The notes under the pieces are model-generated. The model saw nothing but the letters and a program-made list of their open reading frames with translations. It made no database searches and was not told the origin of the DNA. A stretch of 64,000 bases of DNA from Fictibacillus marinisediminis (lineage in GTDB: Bacteria; Bacillota; Bacilli; Bacillales; Fictibacillaceae), in the NCBI RefSeq assembly GCF_023149135.1, contig NZ_JAIWJX010000002.1, forward strand, positions 1,798,001 to 1,862,000, given 5' to 3'. The translations under genes and the position numbers were made by a program. Positions 48,633-63,530 of the stretch are shown piece by piece (within the stretch, counting starts at the first letter, position 1; every line of letters begins with the position of its first letter).

Positions 48633-49394
48633 ATGGAACGGTTATATGACAAGGAGAGTGCATCTGTACTGCTTGACGATTGGAAAAGGAATGCATTCCA
48701 TGCTTTTCATAGCAAGATGACGAATCATGAACTTAAATTTCCCTGCATTCCCGCCATTCAAGGGTATCAGCTCGGCCATATCCGTTATGGTTTCGCACCC
48801 CGTCCAGAAAGCAGGGAAGCTTCTGAAGCCTTTGCAGAACTGCTGGATTCATATGGAAAGTGCTCCCGTGAAACCGGCCATTATTCGGCTCTTGTTGTTT
48901 TCTTCAATAATGATCCGGCTCATTCTGAAGAATATCGAACGGTAAATACGTACGAAGAAGTTTTTTGGGATTTGATGAAAAGAACTTCATCGCTTGACAA
49001 AAAACCTTGGCCGGCACATATTTCAAATGATCCAGAGGATGCAACCTGGGAGTTTTGTTATGGATTGGAACAATATTTCGTATTTTGCGGAACACCCGCC
49101 CATGTGAAAAGGTACAGCCGCTACTTTCCCTTTTTTATGCTCGCTCTTACACCGAGGTGGGTGCTTTCCCGTTTCAATGAAGACCAGAAAAAGGCAGAAA
49201 AGATGTCTGAATGGATCAGGGATCGGCTGTCAACCTATGATACCGCTCCAATCCACCCTGAATTAAAAAAGTATGGAGATGCCGAAAATAAAGAATGGAA
49301 ACAATATTATTTAAGGGATGATGAGACGGCAGGCTCGTCCTGTCCGTTTCATCATCTATGGAAGCAAAGTTCAGAAGCAAAAAGAGATACATGA
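48633..49394 (+). CDS. YqcI/YcgG family protein
   Basis: Protein of 253 residues resembling the YqcI/YcgG family, recognised from CIPAIQGYQLGHIRYGFAP near the N terminus, VVFFNNDPAHSEEYRTVNTYEEVFWDLMKR in the middle, the FCGTPAHVKRYSRYFPFFMLALTPRWVL segment and the C-terminal SSCPFHHLW. It is soluble, with no signal peptide. The family has no established biochemical function. The ATG follows AGCAAGGAGGCTG. It occupies the place held by ylyA in B. subtilis and is framed by terminators, so it is a single-gene unit. Confidence 0.85.
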   Translation: MERLYDKESASVLLDDWKRNAFHAFHSKMTNHELKFPCIPAIQGYQLGHIRYGFAPRPESREASEAFAELLDSYGKCSRETGHYSALVVFFNNDPAHSEEYRTVNTYEEVFWDLMKRTSSLDKKPWPAHISNDPEDATWEFCYGLEQYFVFCGTPAHVKRYSRYFPFFMLALTPRWVLSRFNEDQKKAEKMSEWIRDRLSTYDTAPIHPELKKYGDAENKEWKQYYLRDDETAGSSCPFHHLWKQSSEAKRDT

Positions 49395-49410
49395 GTCTGA
49401 GCAGCTGGAA

Positions 49411-49436
49411 AAGCAGGATAGTACCTGCTTTTTTCT
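49411..49436 (+). terminator. Terminator after the YqcI/YcgG gene
   Basis: A 7-bp stem AAGCAGG / CCTGCTT with loop ATAGTA is followed by TTTTCT. Confidence 0.85.
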
Positions 49437-49599
49437 ATTAGGCTTTGTTAAAGCATATTGTTGATTTTTAATCATATGGGGCATCTCATACTGATGCTTA
49501 TGGCGATGATAAGCTAAATAATTTAGTCTTTGGATTGTGCTTGGCCTTCAGCCTGTGCTAAAATTTGAAAGTATAAACTTAGGAATCGGAGGAAACAAA

Positions 49600-50082
49600 G
49601 TGTACTATTATCTTCTTGCACTTTTGGTGCTTGGCCTCGACCAGGTGACAAAATGGTGGATCGTTAAAAACATGCATTATGGACAAAGCATTACGGTCAT
49701 AGAAAATGTTTTTTACATAACATCACATCGGAACAGAGGAGCTGCCTTCGGTATTCTGCAAAATCAGATGTGGTTTTTTATCATCATTACGATCGCTGTC
49801 ATCGCTGCGGTCATCTATTATATGCAGAAGCACGCTAAACATCAGCCGTTGCTGCGAACAGCGCTTGGTCTTGTGCTCGGGGGAGCAACCGGGAACTTTT
49901 TAGACCGTATCATCAGGAAAGAGGTCGTTGACTTCCTGGACGTCAAGATATCGAACTATAACTATCCGATATTCAATGTGGCCGATTCCGCACTGGTTAT
50001 TGGTGTCATACTAATATTTATTCAAACTTTAATGGAAAGCAAGAATAAGAAGGAGAACATGAATGGAGCACATCGAGGTTAA
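49600..50082 (+). CDS. lspA: Lipoprotein signal peptidase LspA
   Basis: Membrane aspartic protease of 160 residues with four helices, which removes signal peptides from prolipoproteins after lipidation. Catalytic Asp102 is in NFLDR and Asp129 in FNVADSA. Other conserved segments are LDQVTKWW and [12 protein letters not shown] 49600 follows CGGAGGAAACAAA; an upstream extension of 21 codons lacks a ribosome site. It overlaps the next gene by 20 bases. Confidence 0.95.
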   Translation: MYYYLLALLVLGLDQVTKWWIVKNMHYGQSITVIENVFYITSHRNRGAAFGILQNQMWFFIIITIAVIAAVIYYMQKHAKHQPLLRTALGLVLGGATGNFLDRIIRKEVVDFLDVKISNYNYPIFNVADSALVIGVILIFIQTLMESKNKKENMNGAHRG

Positions 50083-50980
50083 AATTGAGGAAGAACAACA
50101 GTCTGAGCGAATTGATAAGGTGGTAACTTCCATTGAATCAGACTGGTCGCGGTCTCAAGTCCAAAATTGGGTAAAAGACGGCATGGTAACGGTCAACGGC
50201 AAAACCGTCAAGACCAATTACAAATGCAGTGCAGGGGATATTATCTCCATCACGATTCCTGAACCGACAATCTTGGATGTTGAAGCAGAAGAGATGAATC
50301 TTGATATTGTCTTTGAGGATTCCGACGTTCTAGTCGTGAATAAGCCAAGAGGAATGGTGGTTCATCCGGCTCCTGGAAATTATTCAGGTACTCTCGTTAA
50401 TGGTCTCATGGCCCATTGCAAGGATTTATCAGGTATAAACGGAGTTCTTCGGCCTGGCATCGTCCATCGTATTGACAAAGATACCACGGGTCTTTTGATG
50501 GTTGCTAAAAATGATATGGCCCATGAATCTTTAGTGAGCCAGCTAAAAGCAAAGACGACGACACGGAAATACAAAGCCATTGTTCATGGCGTCATGCCTC
50601 ATGACAAGGGAACCATTGATGCACCGATCGGGCGTGATAAAAGTGACCGCCAAAAGATGACGGTTACGGATGAAAACAGCAGAGACGCGGTAACCCATTT
50701 TAATGTTCTGGAAAAGTTCAATGATTTCACATTTGTTGAATGCCAGCTGGAAACAGGCAGAACACACCAGATTCGTGTGCATCTGAAATATATCGGTTTT
50801 CCTCTTGCAGGAGATCCGAAGTATGGGCCCAAAAAAACGCTTGATATCAATGGACAGGCCCTCCATGCAGGTTTGCTCGGTTTTGAACATCCTCGCACAA
50901 AGGAATATATGGAATTTGAAGTACCTCTTCCAAAAGATATGGAACAGCTGCTTGACAATCTTCGACGGAAATTGGGTTGA
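50063..50980 (+). CDS. ylyB: RluD-family rRNA pseudouridine synthase YlyB
   Basis: Protein of 305 residues: an N-terminal S4 domain ([33 protein letters not shown]) and a RluA/RluD catalytic domain with Asp138 in [11 protein letters not shown]. It isomerises uridines, probably in 23S rRNA helix 69 as RluD does, though the exact sites are inferred from the family. The ATG lies inside the end of lspA, after AATAAGAAGGAGAAC. The stop codon overlaps the -35 of the pyr promoter. Confidence 0.93.
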   Translation: MEHIEVKIEEEQQSERIDKVVTSIESDWSRSQVQNWVKDGMVTVNGKTVKTNYKCSAGDIISITIPEPTILDVEAEEMNLDIVFEDSDVLVVNKPRGMVVHPAPGNYSGTLVNGLMAHCKDLSGINGVLRPGIVHRIDKDTTGLLMVAKNDMAHESLVSQLKAKTTTRKYKAIVHGVMPHDKGTIDAPIGRDKSDRQKMTVTDENSRDAVTHFNVLEKFNDFTFVECQLETGRTHQIRVHLKYIGFPLAGDPKYGPKKTLDINGQALHAGLLGFEHPRTKEYMEFEVPLPKDMEQLLDNLRRKLG

Positions 50981-51005
50981 CAGGGTCCTTCCTTTCTGTA
51001 ATAAT
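50977..51005 (+). promoter_or_regulatory. Sigma-A promoter of the pyr operon
   Basis: A perfect TTGACA (50977-50982) overlaps the end of ylyB. A TAATAAT -10 region lies at 50999-51005, spacer 16-17 bases. Confidence 0.75.
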
Positions 51006-51032
51006 AGGGTCAAATGAATAGTCCTTTAACAA

Positions 51033-51117
51033 CAGTCCCGTGAGGCTGAGAAGGAAAACGGATTTAGGCTCCAGGCCTAACCATGTCCTCTCGCCCATAC
51101 GGTGAGGGGATTTTTTT
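51033..51117 (+). promoter_or_regulatory. PyrR attenuator 1 (before pyrR)
   Basis: The PyrR-binding anti-antiterminator loop is at 51033-51056 (AGTCCCGTGAGGCTGAGAAGG). A terminator stem with two G.U pairs (51086-51095 with 51101-51110) is followed by seven T. PyrR with UMP would bind the loop and allow termination before pyrR. Confidence 0.88.
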
Positions 51118-51163
51118 ATGGGCCGCTTAAAGGATAAACATTAACGAACAAAAAAGAAGGTGA

Positions 51164-51715
<552 letters not shown>

Positions 51716-51733
51716 CGCACGTCCCTTTAAATC

Positions 51734-51838
51734 GAGTCCAGAGAGACTAGCAAGGGAGGAATGGATAGACAGGCTGCACAAATAGGCAGACCTGTGTATT
51801 CAGCACAACCTCCTTCACTTGCAAAGGAGGTATTTTTT
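51734..51838 (+). promoter_or_regulatory. PyrR attenuator 2 (pyrR-pyrP), hairpin includes pyrP SD
   Basis: The PyrR-binding loop lies at 51734-51757 (GAGTCCAGAGAGACTAGCAA and the following GGG). The terminator is an 8-bp stem ACCTCCTT / AAGGAGGT (51808-51815 with 51824-51831) followed by six T. The 3' arm, AAGGAGG, is the only good ribosome site for pyrP, 8 bases before its ATG. Confidence 0.88.
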
Positions 51839-53191
51839 ATGGATAAAAACAGAAATAACGAAAATACAGATCAACAGGAAACACGCCATGCCATACTGGA
51901 TGTGCGTGAAGTACCGAAAATTCACCAATGGCTGACGTTAAGCCTGCAGCACCTATTTGCCATGTTCGGTGCTACGGTTCTTGTACCATTCCTGGTTAAA
52001 CTGGATCCAGGGGTCGCACTGGTCTCAAGCGGTTTGGCAACATTGGCATACTTGCTGGTGACAAAAGGCCAGATTCCCGCTTACCTTGGTTCATCCTTTG
52101 CGTTCATCACTCCAATCATTTCCGTTAAAATGCTGGGCGGACCTGAAGCCGCGATGGTCGGAAGCTTTCTTGCTGGGCTTGTTTACGGAGCAGTAGCTTT
52201 GATCATTAAAACAAGCGGGTTGAAATGGCTGATGAGAATTATGCCCCCCGTTGTAGTCGGTCCTGTCATTATCGTCATTGGACTGGGGCTCGCCAATACA
52301 GCAGTTAAAATGGCAATGAACAATCCACATACAAATGAGTATAGCTTGTCCTACTTTTCAGTCGCTTTGTTCACACTGGCTGTCACGATCGTTTGCTCGA
52401 TGTATTTAAAAGGAATCTTTGGAATCATTCCCATCCTGATCGGTATCATCGCCGGATATCTCTTTGCCTTTGCGAGAGGGATGGTGGATTTGTCGAAAGT
52501 AAAGCAAGCTAGTCTCATCGATGCACCTGACTTCATGTTTCCGTTTGTATCCTACACACCGCATTTTTCCTGGTCGATCGCATTTATCATGATGCCGGTG
52601 GCTACAGTTACTATCGCAGAGCATATCGGGCATCAGCTTGTACTGAGCAAGGTTGTCGGCCGAAACTTTTTAGAAAAACCAGGTCTGCATCGCTCCATCC
52701 TCGGTGACGGCATCGGGGTAATGATCGGTTCTTTCATAGGTGGACCCCCAGTGACCACATATGGTGAAAACATAGGAGTCTTGGCCATCACGAGAGTGTT
52801 CTCCGTTTTTGTTATCGGGGGAGCTGCAGTGACGGCCATCTGCTTCGGGTTCTCAGGAAAGGTCACTGCACTTATCAGCTCCGTACCAACACCGGTCATG
52901 GGGGGTGTTTCCATACTCCTCTTTGGGATTATTGCTTCATCGGGGCTCAGGATGCTGATTGATAATCAAATTGATTTTGGAAACAAACGAAATCTGATCA
53001 TCTCTTCCGTTATCCTTGTTACAGGGATCGGGGGAGCGGTCCTCCAATTTAGTGAAACTCTGCAGATCACCGGCATGGCGCTGGCCACTATGATCGGTGT
53101 GTTCTTAAACCTGGTCCTTCCAGGACGTGAAGATGATTCTGAACTACTGAATAAGATGTTCGGAGTATCTGAAAACGACCCAGCTGCATAA
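51839..53191 (+). CDS. pyrP: Uracil permease PyrP
   Basis: Nucleobase:cation symporter (NCS2/UraA type) of 450 residues with 14 membrane segments. Conserved features are LSLQHLFAMFGATVLVPFLV near the N terminus, YLGSSFAFITP, the ATVTIAEHIGHQL motif and GGPPVTTYGENIGVLAITRV. It imports uracil with protons. I chose ATG 51839; an upstream extension would run through the attenuator. The next attenuator follows its stop codon. Confidence 0.95.
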   Translation: MDKNRNNENTDQQETRHAILDVREVPKIHQWLTLSLQHLFAMFGATVLVPFLVKLDPGVALVSSGLATLAYLLVTKGQIPAYLGSSFAFITPIISVKMLGGPEAAMVGSFLAGLVYGAVALIIKTSGLKWLMRIMPPVVVGPVIIVIGLGLANTAVKMAMNNPHTNEYSLSYFSVALFTLAVTIVCSMYLKGIFGIIPILIGIIAGYLFAFARGMVDLSKVKQASLIDAPDFMFPFVSYTPHFSWSIAFIMMPVATVTIAEHIGHQLVLSKVVGRNFLEKPGLHRSILGDGIGVMIGSFIGGPPVTTYGENIGVLAITRVFSVFVIGGAAVTAICFGFSGKVTALISSVPTPVMGGVSILLFGIIASSGLRMLIDNQIDFGNKRNLIISSVILVTGIGGAVLQFSETLQITGMALATMIGVFLNLVLPGREDDSELLNKMFGVSENDPAA

Positions 53192-53207
53192 TGAACACCT
53201 TTTAAAT

Positions 53208-55516
<2,309 letters not shown>

Positions 55517-55520
<4 letters not shown>

Positions 55521-56620
55521 AACGGATTCTGGTTTTAGAAGACGGTACCGTATTTCACGGAGAAGGATTTGGAAGTGCAATCGATCAGGAAGGCGAAGTT
55601 GTCTTTAATACAGGGATGACGGGTTATCAGGAGATCTTGTCAGATCCTTCCTATTGCGGACAAATCGTGACACTAACATACCCGCTGATCGGAAACTACG
55701 GCGTTAACCGCCAGGACTTTGAATCCATCTCACCTGCTGTTCACGGACTGATCGTTAATGAAGCGTGTTCACTGCCCAGCCACTATCAGTCCCTAGGGAC
55801 GCTTGACGAACTGTTAAAAGCAAAAAATATACCGGGTCTTATGGGAATCGATACAAGAATGTTAACTCGTTTAATCCGGAAACATGGAACGCTGAAAGGC
55901 AAGATAGCTTCAGCTGAGGCTGACACAGCTGCTATCGTAGAAGAGCTTAAATCTGCGCCGCTTAAAACGAACCATGTTCAATCTGTTTCTACGAAAACAC
56001 CTTATCATCTCCCAAACACAGGACGAAGGGTCGTCGTAGTGGATTATGGGGCAAAAAGCGGGATCTTAAGAGAACTGTCACAGCGCAGCTGCGATGTGGT
56101 TGTGGTTCCCTACAATACAACAGCAGAGGAGATCTTACTGCTGAATCCAGACGGTATCCTATTAAGCAATGGCCCTGGAGACCCTAAGGATGTGCCGGAA
56201 GCCCTTCATATGATCACCAGCATTCTGGAAGAAGAAATCCCGCTGTTTGGGATCTGCTTAGGCCACCAGCTGTTCGCGCTGGCAATGGGAGCAAATACAG
56301 AAAAACTGAAATTTGGCCATCGCGGCTCAAACCATCCTGTAAAAGACCTTCAGACAGGAAAAATAACAATGACGGCACAGAACCACGGGTATACAGTCAG
56401 CCCCGAAACCCTTGCCGGAACGGAGCTTAGATTAACGCATACCGCTGTCAATGACGGAACTGTTGAAGGATTGGGACACAAAGTAAAACCCGCATTCTCA
56501 GTGCAATACCATCCAGAAGCCTCACCAGGTCCTATGGATGCCAATCCGCTGTTTGAAAAGTTCATGAACATGATGGAAACTACCAAGGAAGAGGGGAAAG
56601 AAATATGCCTAAACGCTTAG
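55517..56620 (+). CDS. pyrAA: Carbamoyl-phosphate synthase, small (glutaminase) subunit
   Basis: Protein of 367 residues. The N-terminal CPSase small-chain domain is followed by a class I glutamine amidotransferase, with the nucleophile in [15 protein letters not shown] (Cys near 239) and the His/Glu pair in [15 protein letters not shown]. It releases ammonia from glutamine for the large subunit. It overlaps pyrC by 4 and pyrAB by 16 bases. As the copy in the pyr operon it is the pyrimidine-specific enzyme. Confidence 0.97.
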
Positions 56621-59600
56621 ATATTAAAAAAATACTCGTGATCGGATCAGGTCCGATCGTCATTGGACAAGCTGCAGAGTTTGATTATGCCGGTACACAG
56701 GCTTGCCAGGCGTTAAAAGAAGAAGGCTATGAAGTTATCCTTGTCAACTCCAACCCGGCGACCATCATGACCGATACCTCGATGGCAGACAAAGTTTTCA
56801 TAGAGCCGCTTACGGTTCCGTTTGTCAGCCGGATTATCCGCCAGGAACGCCCAGATGGACTTTTAGCCACACTTGGCGGACAGACAGGCTTAAACCTTGC
56901 TGTGGAATTGTCAGAGAGCGGCATTCTTGAAGAATGCAATGTGGAACTGCTTGGAACAACACTTTCAAGCATTCAACAGGCAGAAGATCGTGAACTTTTC
57001 AGAGGGCTGATGAATGAACTGAACGAACCGGTGCCGGAGAGCGAGATTATCCGTACGTATGATGAAGCGGCTTCATTTACAGCAGAAGTCGGCTATCCCG
57101 TGATCATTCGCCCAGCTTTCACCCTCGGTGGGACAGGCGGGGGAATTGCCAGTGATGAAGAGGAACTGAAAGAAATCGTAACGAGCGGCTTGCTTGCCAG
57201 CCCTGTACACCAGGTCTTGCTTGAAAAAAGCATCGCCGGATTCAAAGAAATCGAGTATGAAGTGATGCGTGACAGCAATGACACATCCATCGTTGTCTGC
57301 AATATGGAAAACATCGATCCTGTCGGCATCCATACCGGGGATTCAATCGTAGTTGCACCAAGCCAGACGCTGAGCGACAGAGATTACCAGCTTTTAAGAA
57401 ACGCTTCTCTCAAGATTATTCAGGCATTAAAGATAGAGGGTGGGTGCAATGTGCAGCTCGCTCTCGATCCTGACAGCAGCAACTATTACATTATTGAAGT
57501 AAATCCAAGGGTAAGCCGGTCGTCTGCGCTAGCCTCAAAAGCAACAGGTTATCCCATTGCCAAGATTGCAGCTAAAATTGCTGTCGGCTACACACTGGAT
57601 GAGATCAAAAACCCGGTCACAGGTTCCACTTACGCAAGTTTTGAACCGGCACTAGATTACATCGTAACAAAGATTCCGAGATGGCCGTTTGATAAATTTG
57701 AAGGAGCAAACCGAAAGCTCGGTACCCAGATGAAAGCAACGGGAGAAGTGATGGCGATCGGAAGGAATTTGGAAGAGTCATTGCTGAAGGCGGTCCGATC
57801 GCTTGAAACGAAATGCTATCATCTTGAAATCAGCAATCCGAAGCAGACAAGAGAAGAATTAATCCCAGTCCTTGTCAACGCAGATGATGAACGTTTATAC
57901 CATATTGCGCAAGGTTTCAGAATCGGAATGACGGTAAGGGACGTTTGGGAGCTGACGAAGATCGATGCTTTCTTCCTTGAGAAGATCAAAGGAATCATTG
58001 ACCTTGAGCAGAAAGTGCTTAACAACGTTGGTGATTTAGGATTGCTGCGTGCCGCAAAAGAAAAGGGCTTCAGCGATGTATGGCTGGCGAAAGCCTGGAA
58101 CATGCCTGAAAAAGAAATATATGAAATTAGAATGACAAAGGATATCAAGCCTGTGTACAAGATGGTAGACACATGTGCGGCAGAGTTTGAGTCTGAAACG
58201 CCTTATTACTATGGAACATACGGTGAAGAAAATGAATCGTTACGAACAGAAAGAGAAAGCGTCCTTGTTCTCGGTTCCGGACCGATCCGGATTGGTCAGG
58301 GCATAGAATTCGACTATGCGACCGTGCATACGGTCTGGGCGATCAAAGAAGCCGGCTATGAAGCGATCATCATAAATAACAATCCAGAAACAGTGTCCAC
58401 AGACTTCAGTACATCGGATAAGCTTTATTTTGAACCGTTAACCGTTGAAGATGTGATGCATGTCATCGATCAAGAAAATCCAAAGGGAGTCATTGTCCAG
58501 TTTGGCGGGCAGACGGCCATCAATCTTGCGGATGCTCTGCATGATAGAGGGGTAGCTATCCTTGGAACCTCACTTGACAACATGGACAGAGCAGAAGACA
58601 GAGACCGGTTTGAACAGGCGATGAAAGAACTGAACATTCCGCAGCCGGATGGAGAAACAGCGTTTTCAGTCAAGGAAGCACAGGTTATTGCAGAGAGAAT
58701 CGGCTATCCGGTCCTCGTAAGGCCGTCCTACGTTCTGGGAGGCAGAGCGATGGAGATCGTCTATAAAGAAAAAGAACTTCTTCAATACATGGAGAATGCG
58801 GTGAGAGTAAATCCTGAACATCCTGTCTTGATCGACCGTTACCTGGAGGGCAAAGAAGTAGAAGTTGACGCGATATCCGATGGAGATGATGTATTCATCC
58901 CAGGAATAATGGAGCACATCGAACGTGCAGGCGTTCACTCCGGCGACTCCATTGCCGTCTATCCTCCTCAGCGATTGACGCCTGAACAGAAAGAAAAAAT
59001 TATCGAACGTACGATCTCAATGGCACGGGGCCTTGGAATTATCGGGCTTCTTAACATCCAGTTCGTACTGCATGGCGAAGAGGTCTATGTATTGGAAGTC
59101 AATCCCAGATCAAGCCGAACGGTACCTTTCTTGAGCAAGATCACGGGAATACCTATGGCAAACCTGGCGACCAAGGTCATTCTTGGAACGTCACTAAGAG
59201 AGCTAGGTTACCATACGGGATACGCGCCTGAAAAAGAAGAAGTTTTCGTTAAAGTACCCGTGTTTTCGTTTGCGAAACTGCGCCGGGTGGACACGTATTT
59301 AAGTCCGGAGATGAAGTCCACTGGAGAAGTGATGGGAAGAGATACCACGCTGCAAAAGGCGCTATATAAAGGACTTGTGGCTTCAGGAATGAAAATACCA
59401 ACCTATGGATCTGTACTATTCACCGTAGCAGATAAAGACAAACCAGAAGCGCTCCGCCTGATGAAGCGTTTCTACGAAATCGGCTATACGATCATGGCGA
59501 CAGAAGGAACAGCAAACTATTTGCAAGAGCAGCAGATCCCTGTGACGGTTGTTCACAAGATCGGGAGCAAGGAAAGAAACCTCCTTGATGTGATCCGGCA

Positions 59601-59804
59601 AGGGGAAGCACAATTTGTCGTCAACACACTGACGAAAGGAAAAGTCCCTGCACGCGATGGATTCCGCATACGAAGAGAATCGTCCGAAAACGGAGTGGTG
59701 TGTTTAACAAGTCTTGATACTGCAGAAGCCTTGCTTGGTGTCCTTGAGTCCTTGACCTTTACAGCCAGACAAATGCCAGCTTTTGAAAAGGATCGTGTTC
59801 TCAT

Positions 59805-59808
<4 letters not shown>
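56605..59808 (+). CDS. pyrAB: Carbamoyl-phosphate synthase, large subunit
   Basis: Protein of 1067 residues with two homologous ATP-grasp halves. The first begins [25 protein letters not shown] (residue 9 on), the second [25 protein letters not shown] (about residue 552). The glycine loops [14 protein letters not shown] and [14 protein letters not shown] are visible. The C-terminal MGS-like domain (about 930-1067) binds UMP/PRPP effectors in the family. It makes carbamoyl phosphate from bicarbonate, ammonia and two ATP. The start lies within the end of pyrAA. Confidence 0.97.
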
Positions 59809-62191
<2,383 letters not shown>

Positions 62192-62211
<20 letters not shown>

Positions 62212-62821
62212 AGACCTGCTTTCCATTGAAGCCGTTACACTTTCGGTGGAACATCCGTATACTTGGTCATCTGGAATGAAATCTCCTATCTATTGCGACA
62301 ACCGCCTGACACTCTCCTATCCAAACGTGCGCAATGGGATCGCTGAAGGATTGAAGAACCTTGTTCTAGAGCATTTTCAGGAAACGAACATGATCGCGGG
62401 AACAGCAACAGCCGGGATTCCGCATGCGGCACTGCTTGCAGACCGTCTTGACCTTCCAATGAGCTATGTGAGGAGCAGTGCAAAGTCTCACGGAAAAGGC
62501 AAACAGATCGAAGGAAAAGCGGAATCCGGAATGAACGTGGTAGTGGTAGAAGATCTGATTTCAACTGGAGGGAGCGTCATTACTGCCGTTCAGGCACTTA
62601 GGGAAGCAGGTTGCAATGTACTTGGAGTTGTTGCAGTCTTTTCTTACGAACTTGCCAAAGGGGCGGACAATCTGGCAGCCAACAACATAAACGTGCAAAC
62701 TCTTACCGATTTTAGTACATTAATAGAAACGGCCTCTGTGGAAGGCTATATTTCTAAAGATGATCTCTCGTATTTGCTCTCTTGGAAAGAAAATCCGGAG
62801 AACTGGCTTCAAAACGCATAG
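62192..62821 (+). CDS. pyrE: Orotate phosphoribosyltransferase PyrE
   Basis: Protein of 209 residues that makes OMP from orotate and PRPP. Visible are the orotate-binding segment [21 protein letters not shown], the [17 protein letters not shown] loop and the PRPP motif [19 protein letters not shown] (about 118-136). ATG 62192 with AATGGGGGATATTAC upstream fits the family; a longer frame starts within pyrF. It ends the UMP pathway genes. Confidence 0.97.
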
Positions 62822-62847
62822 CGGGAGAATGGAAGGAGCGCTTCTGA

Positions 62848-63513
62848 TTGAGGAAGATGAACAGTGAAGAATTCGATGAATTGGTCTCTTTTTTCGATAG
62901 CATGGCACGAACCACCTGGCTCGGCGGAATCCATGATACATTAAAGGAGAAAACAGGAACATGGAGAGATAAAAAGGTTCTTGATGTCGGATGTGGAACA
63001 GGAAGACTGCTACTTCGCGGCGCAGATGAAGCCGACAAGCTTACAGGTATTGATCTGTCATCGGAAATGATAAAAGCCAGCACGCAAAATTTCTTCTTTC
63101 ATAACCGCAGCAAGAAGGGGGAGTTTGTGATCGGCGATGCATGTGATCTGCCGTTTGGTGATGAATCATTTGACGTGGCTTTATCAACGTGTGTCCTGTT
63201 TCTCCTTCCTGAACCGGAAGTGGGCATCAAGGAGATGATCCGAGTCCTGAAACCAGGCGGAACGCTGGCTATGCTGAATCCATCAGAAAAAATGAATCAG
63301 ATGGAAGCTTTTCAGTATTGCAAGCAGCATAACATTTCAGGGTTTGAACAAACGGCCATGCTGAAGTGGGCGAATGTTTCAACGAGGAGACATCGATACA
63401 TATCAGATAGCCTGACTTCTCTTCTTATAACAAACGGCCTTGAAGAGGTCACACATCATGAAGTGCTTGATGGATTGGCCATCATCACCATTGCAAAAAA
63501 AATAACCAGGTAG
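62848..63513 (+). CDS. Class I SAM-dependent methyltransferase
   Basis: Protein of 221 residues with a methyltransferase type 11/UbiE-like domain. The SAM motif I is KVLDVGCGTGRLLLRG (about residues 42-57), then LTGIDLSSEMI, and VALSTCVLFLLPEPEVGIKEMIRVLKPGGTLAMLNPS. The substrate is unknown. It starts at TTG 62848 with GGAAGGAGCG upstream; ATG 62857 is an alternative with poor spacing. It begins 26 bases after pyrE with no terminator between, so it is probably read with the pyr operon. B. subtilis has no such gene there. Confidence 0.82.
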   Translation: MRKMNSEEFDELVSFFDSMARTTWLGGIHDTLKEKTGTWRDKKVLDVGCGTGRLLLRGADEADKLTGIDLSSEMIKASTQNFFFHNRSKKGEFVIGDACDLPFGDESFDVALSTCVLFLLPEPEVGIKEMIRVLKPGGTLAMLNPSEKMNQMEAFQYCKQHNISGFEQTAMLKWANVSTRRHRYISDSLTSLLITNGLEEVTHHEVLDGLAIITIAKKITR

Positions 63514-63530
63514 CTCCTGGTTATTTTTTT
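63501..63530. terminator. Bidirectional terminator, methyltransferase and rqcH
   Basis: A perfect 10-bp stem AATAACCAGG / CCTGGTTATT (loop TAGCT) is flanked by A and T runs. Stop codons of both converging genes lie within it. Confidence 0.93.
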
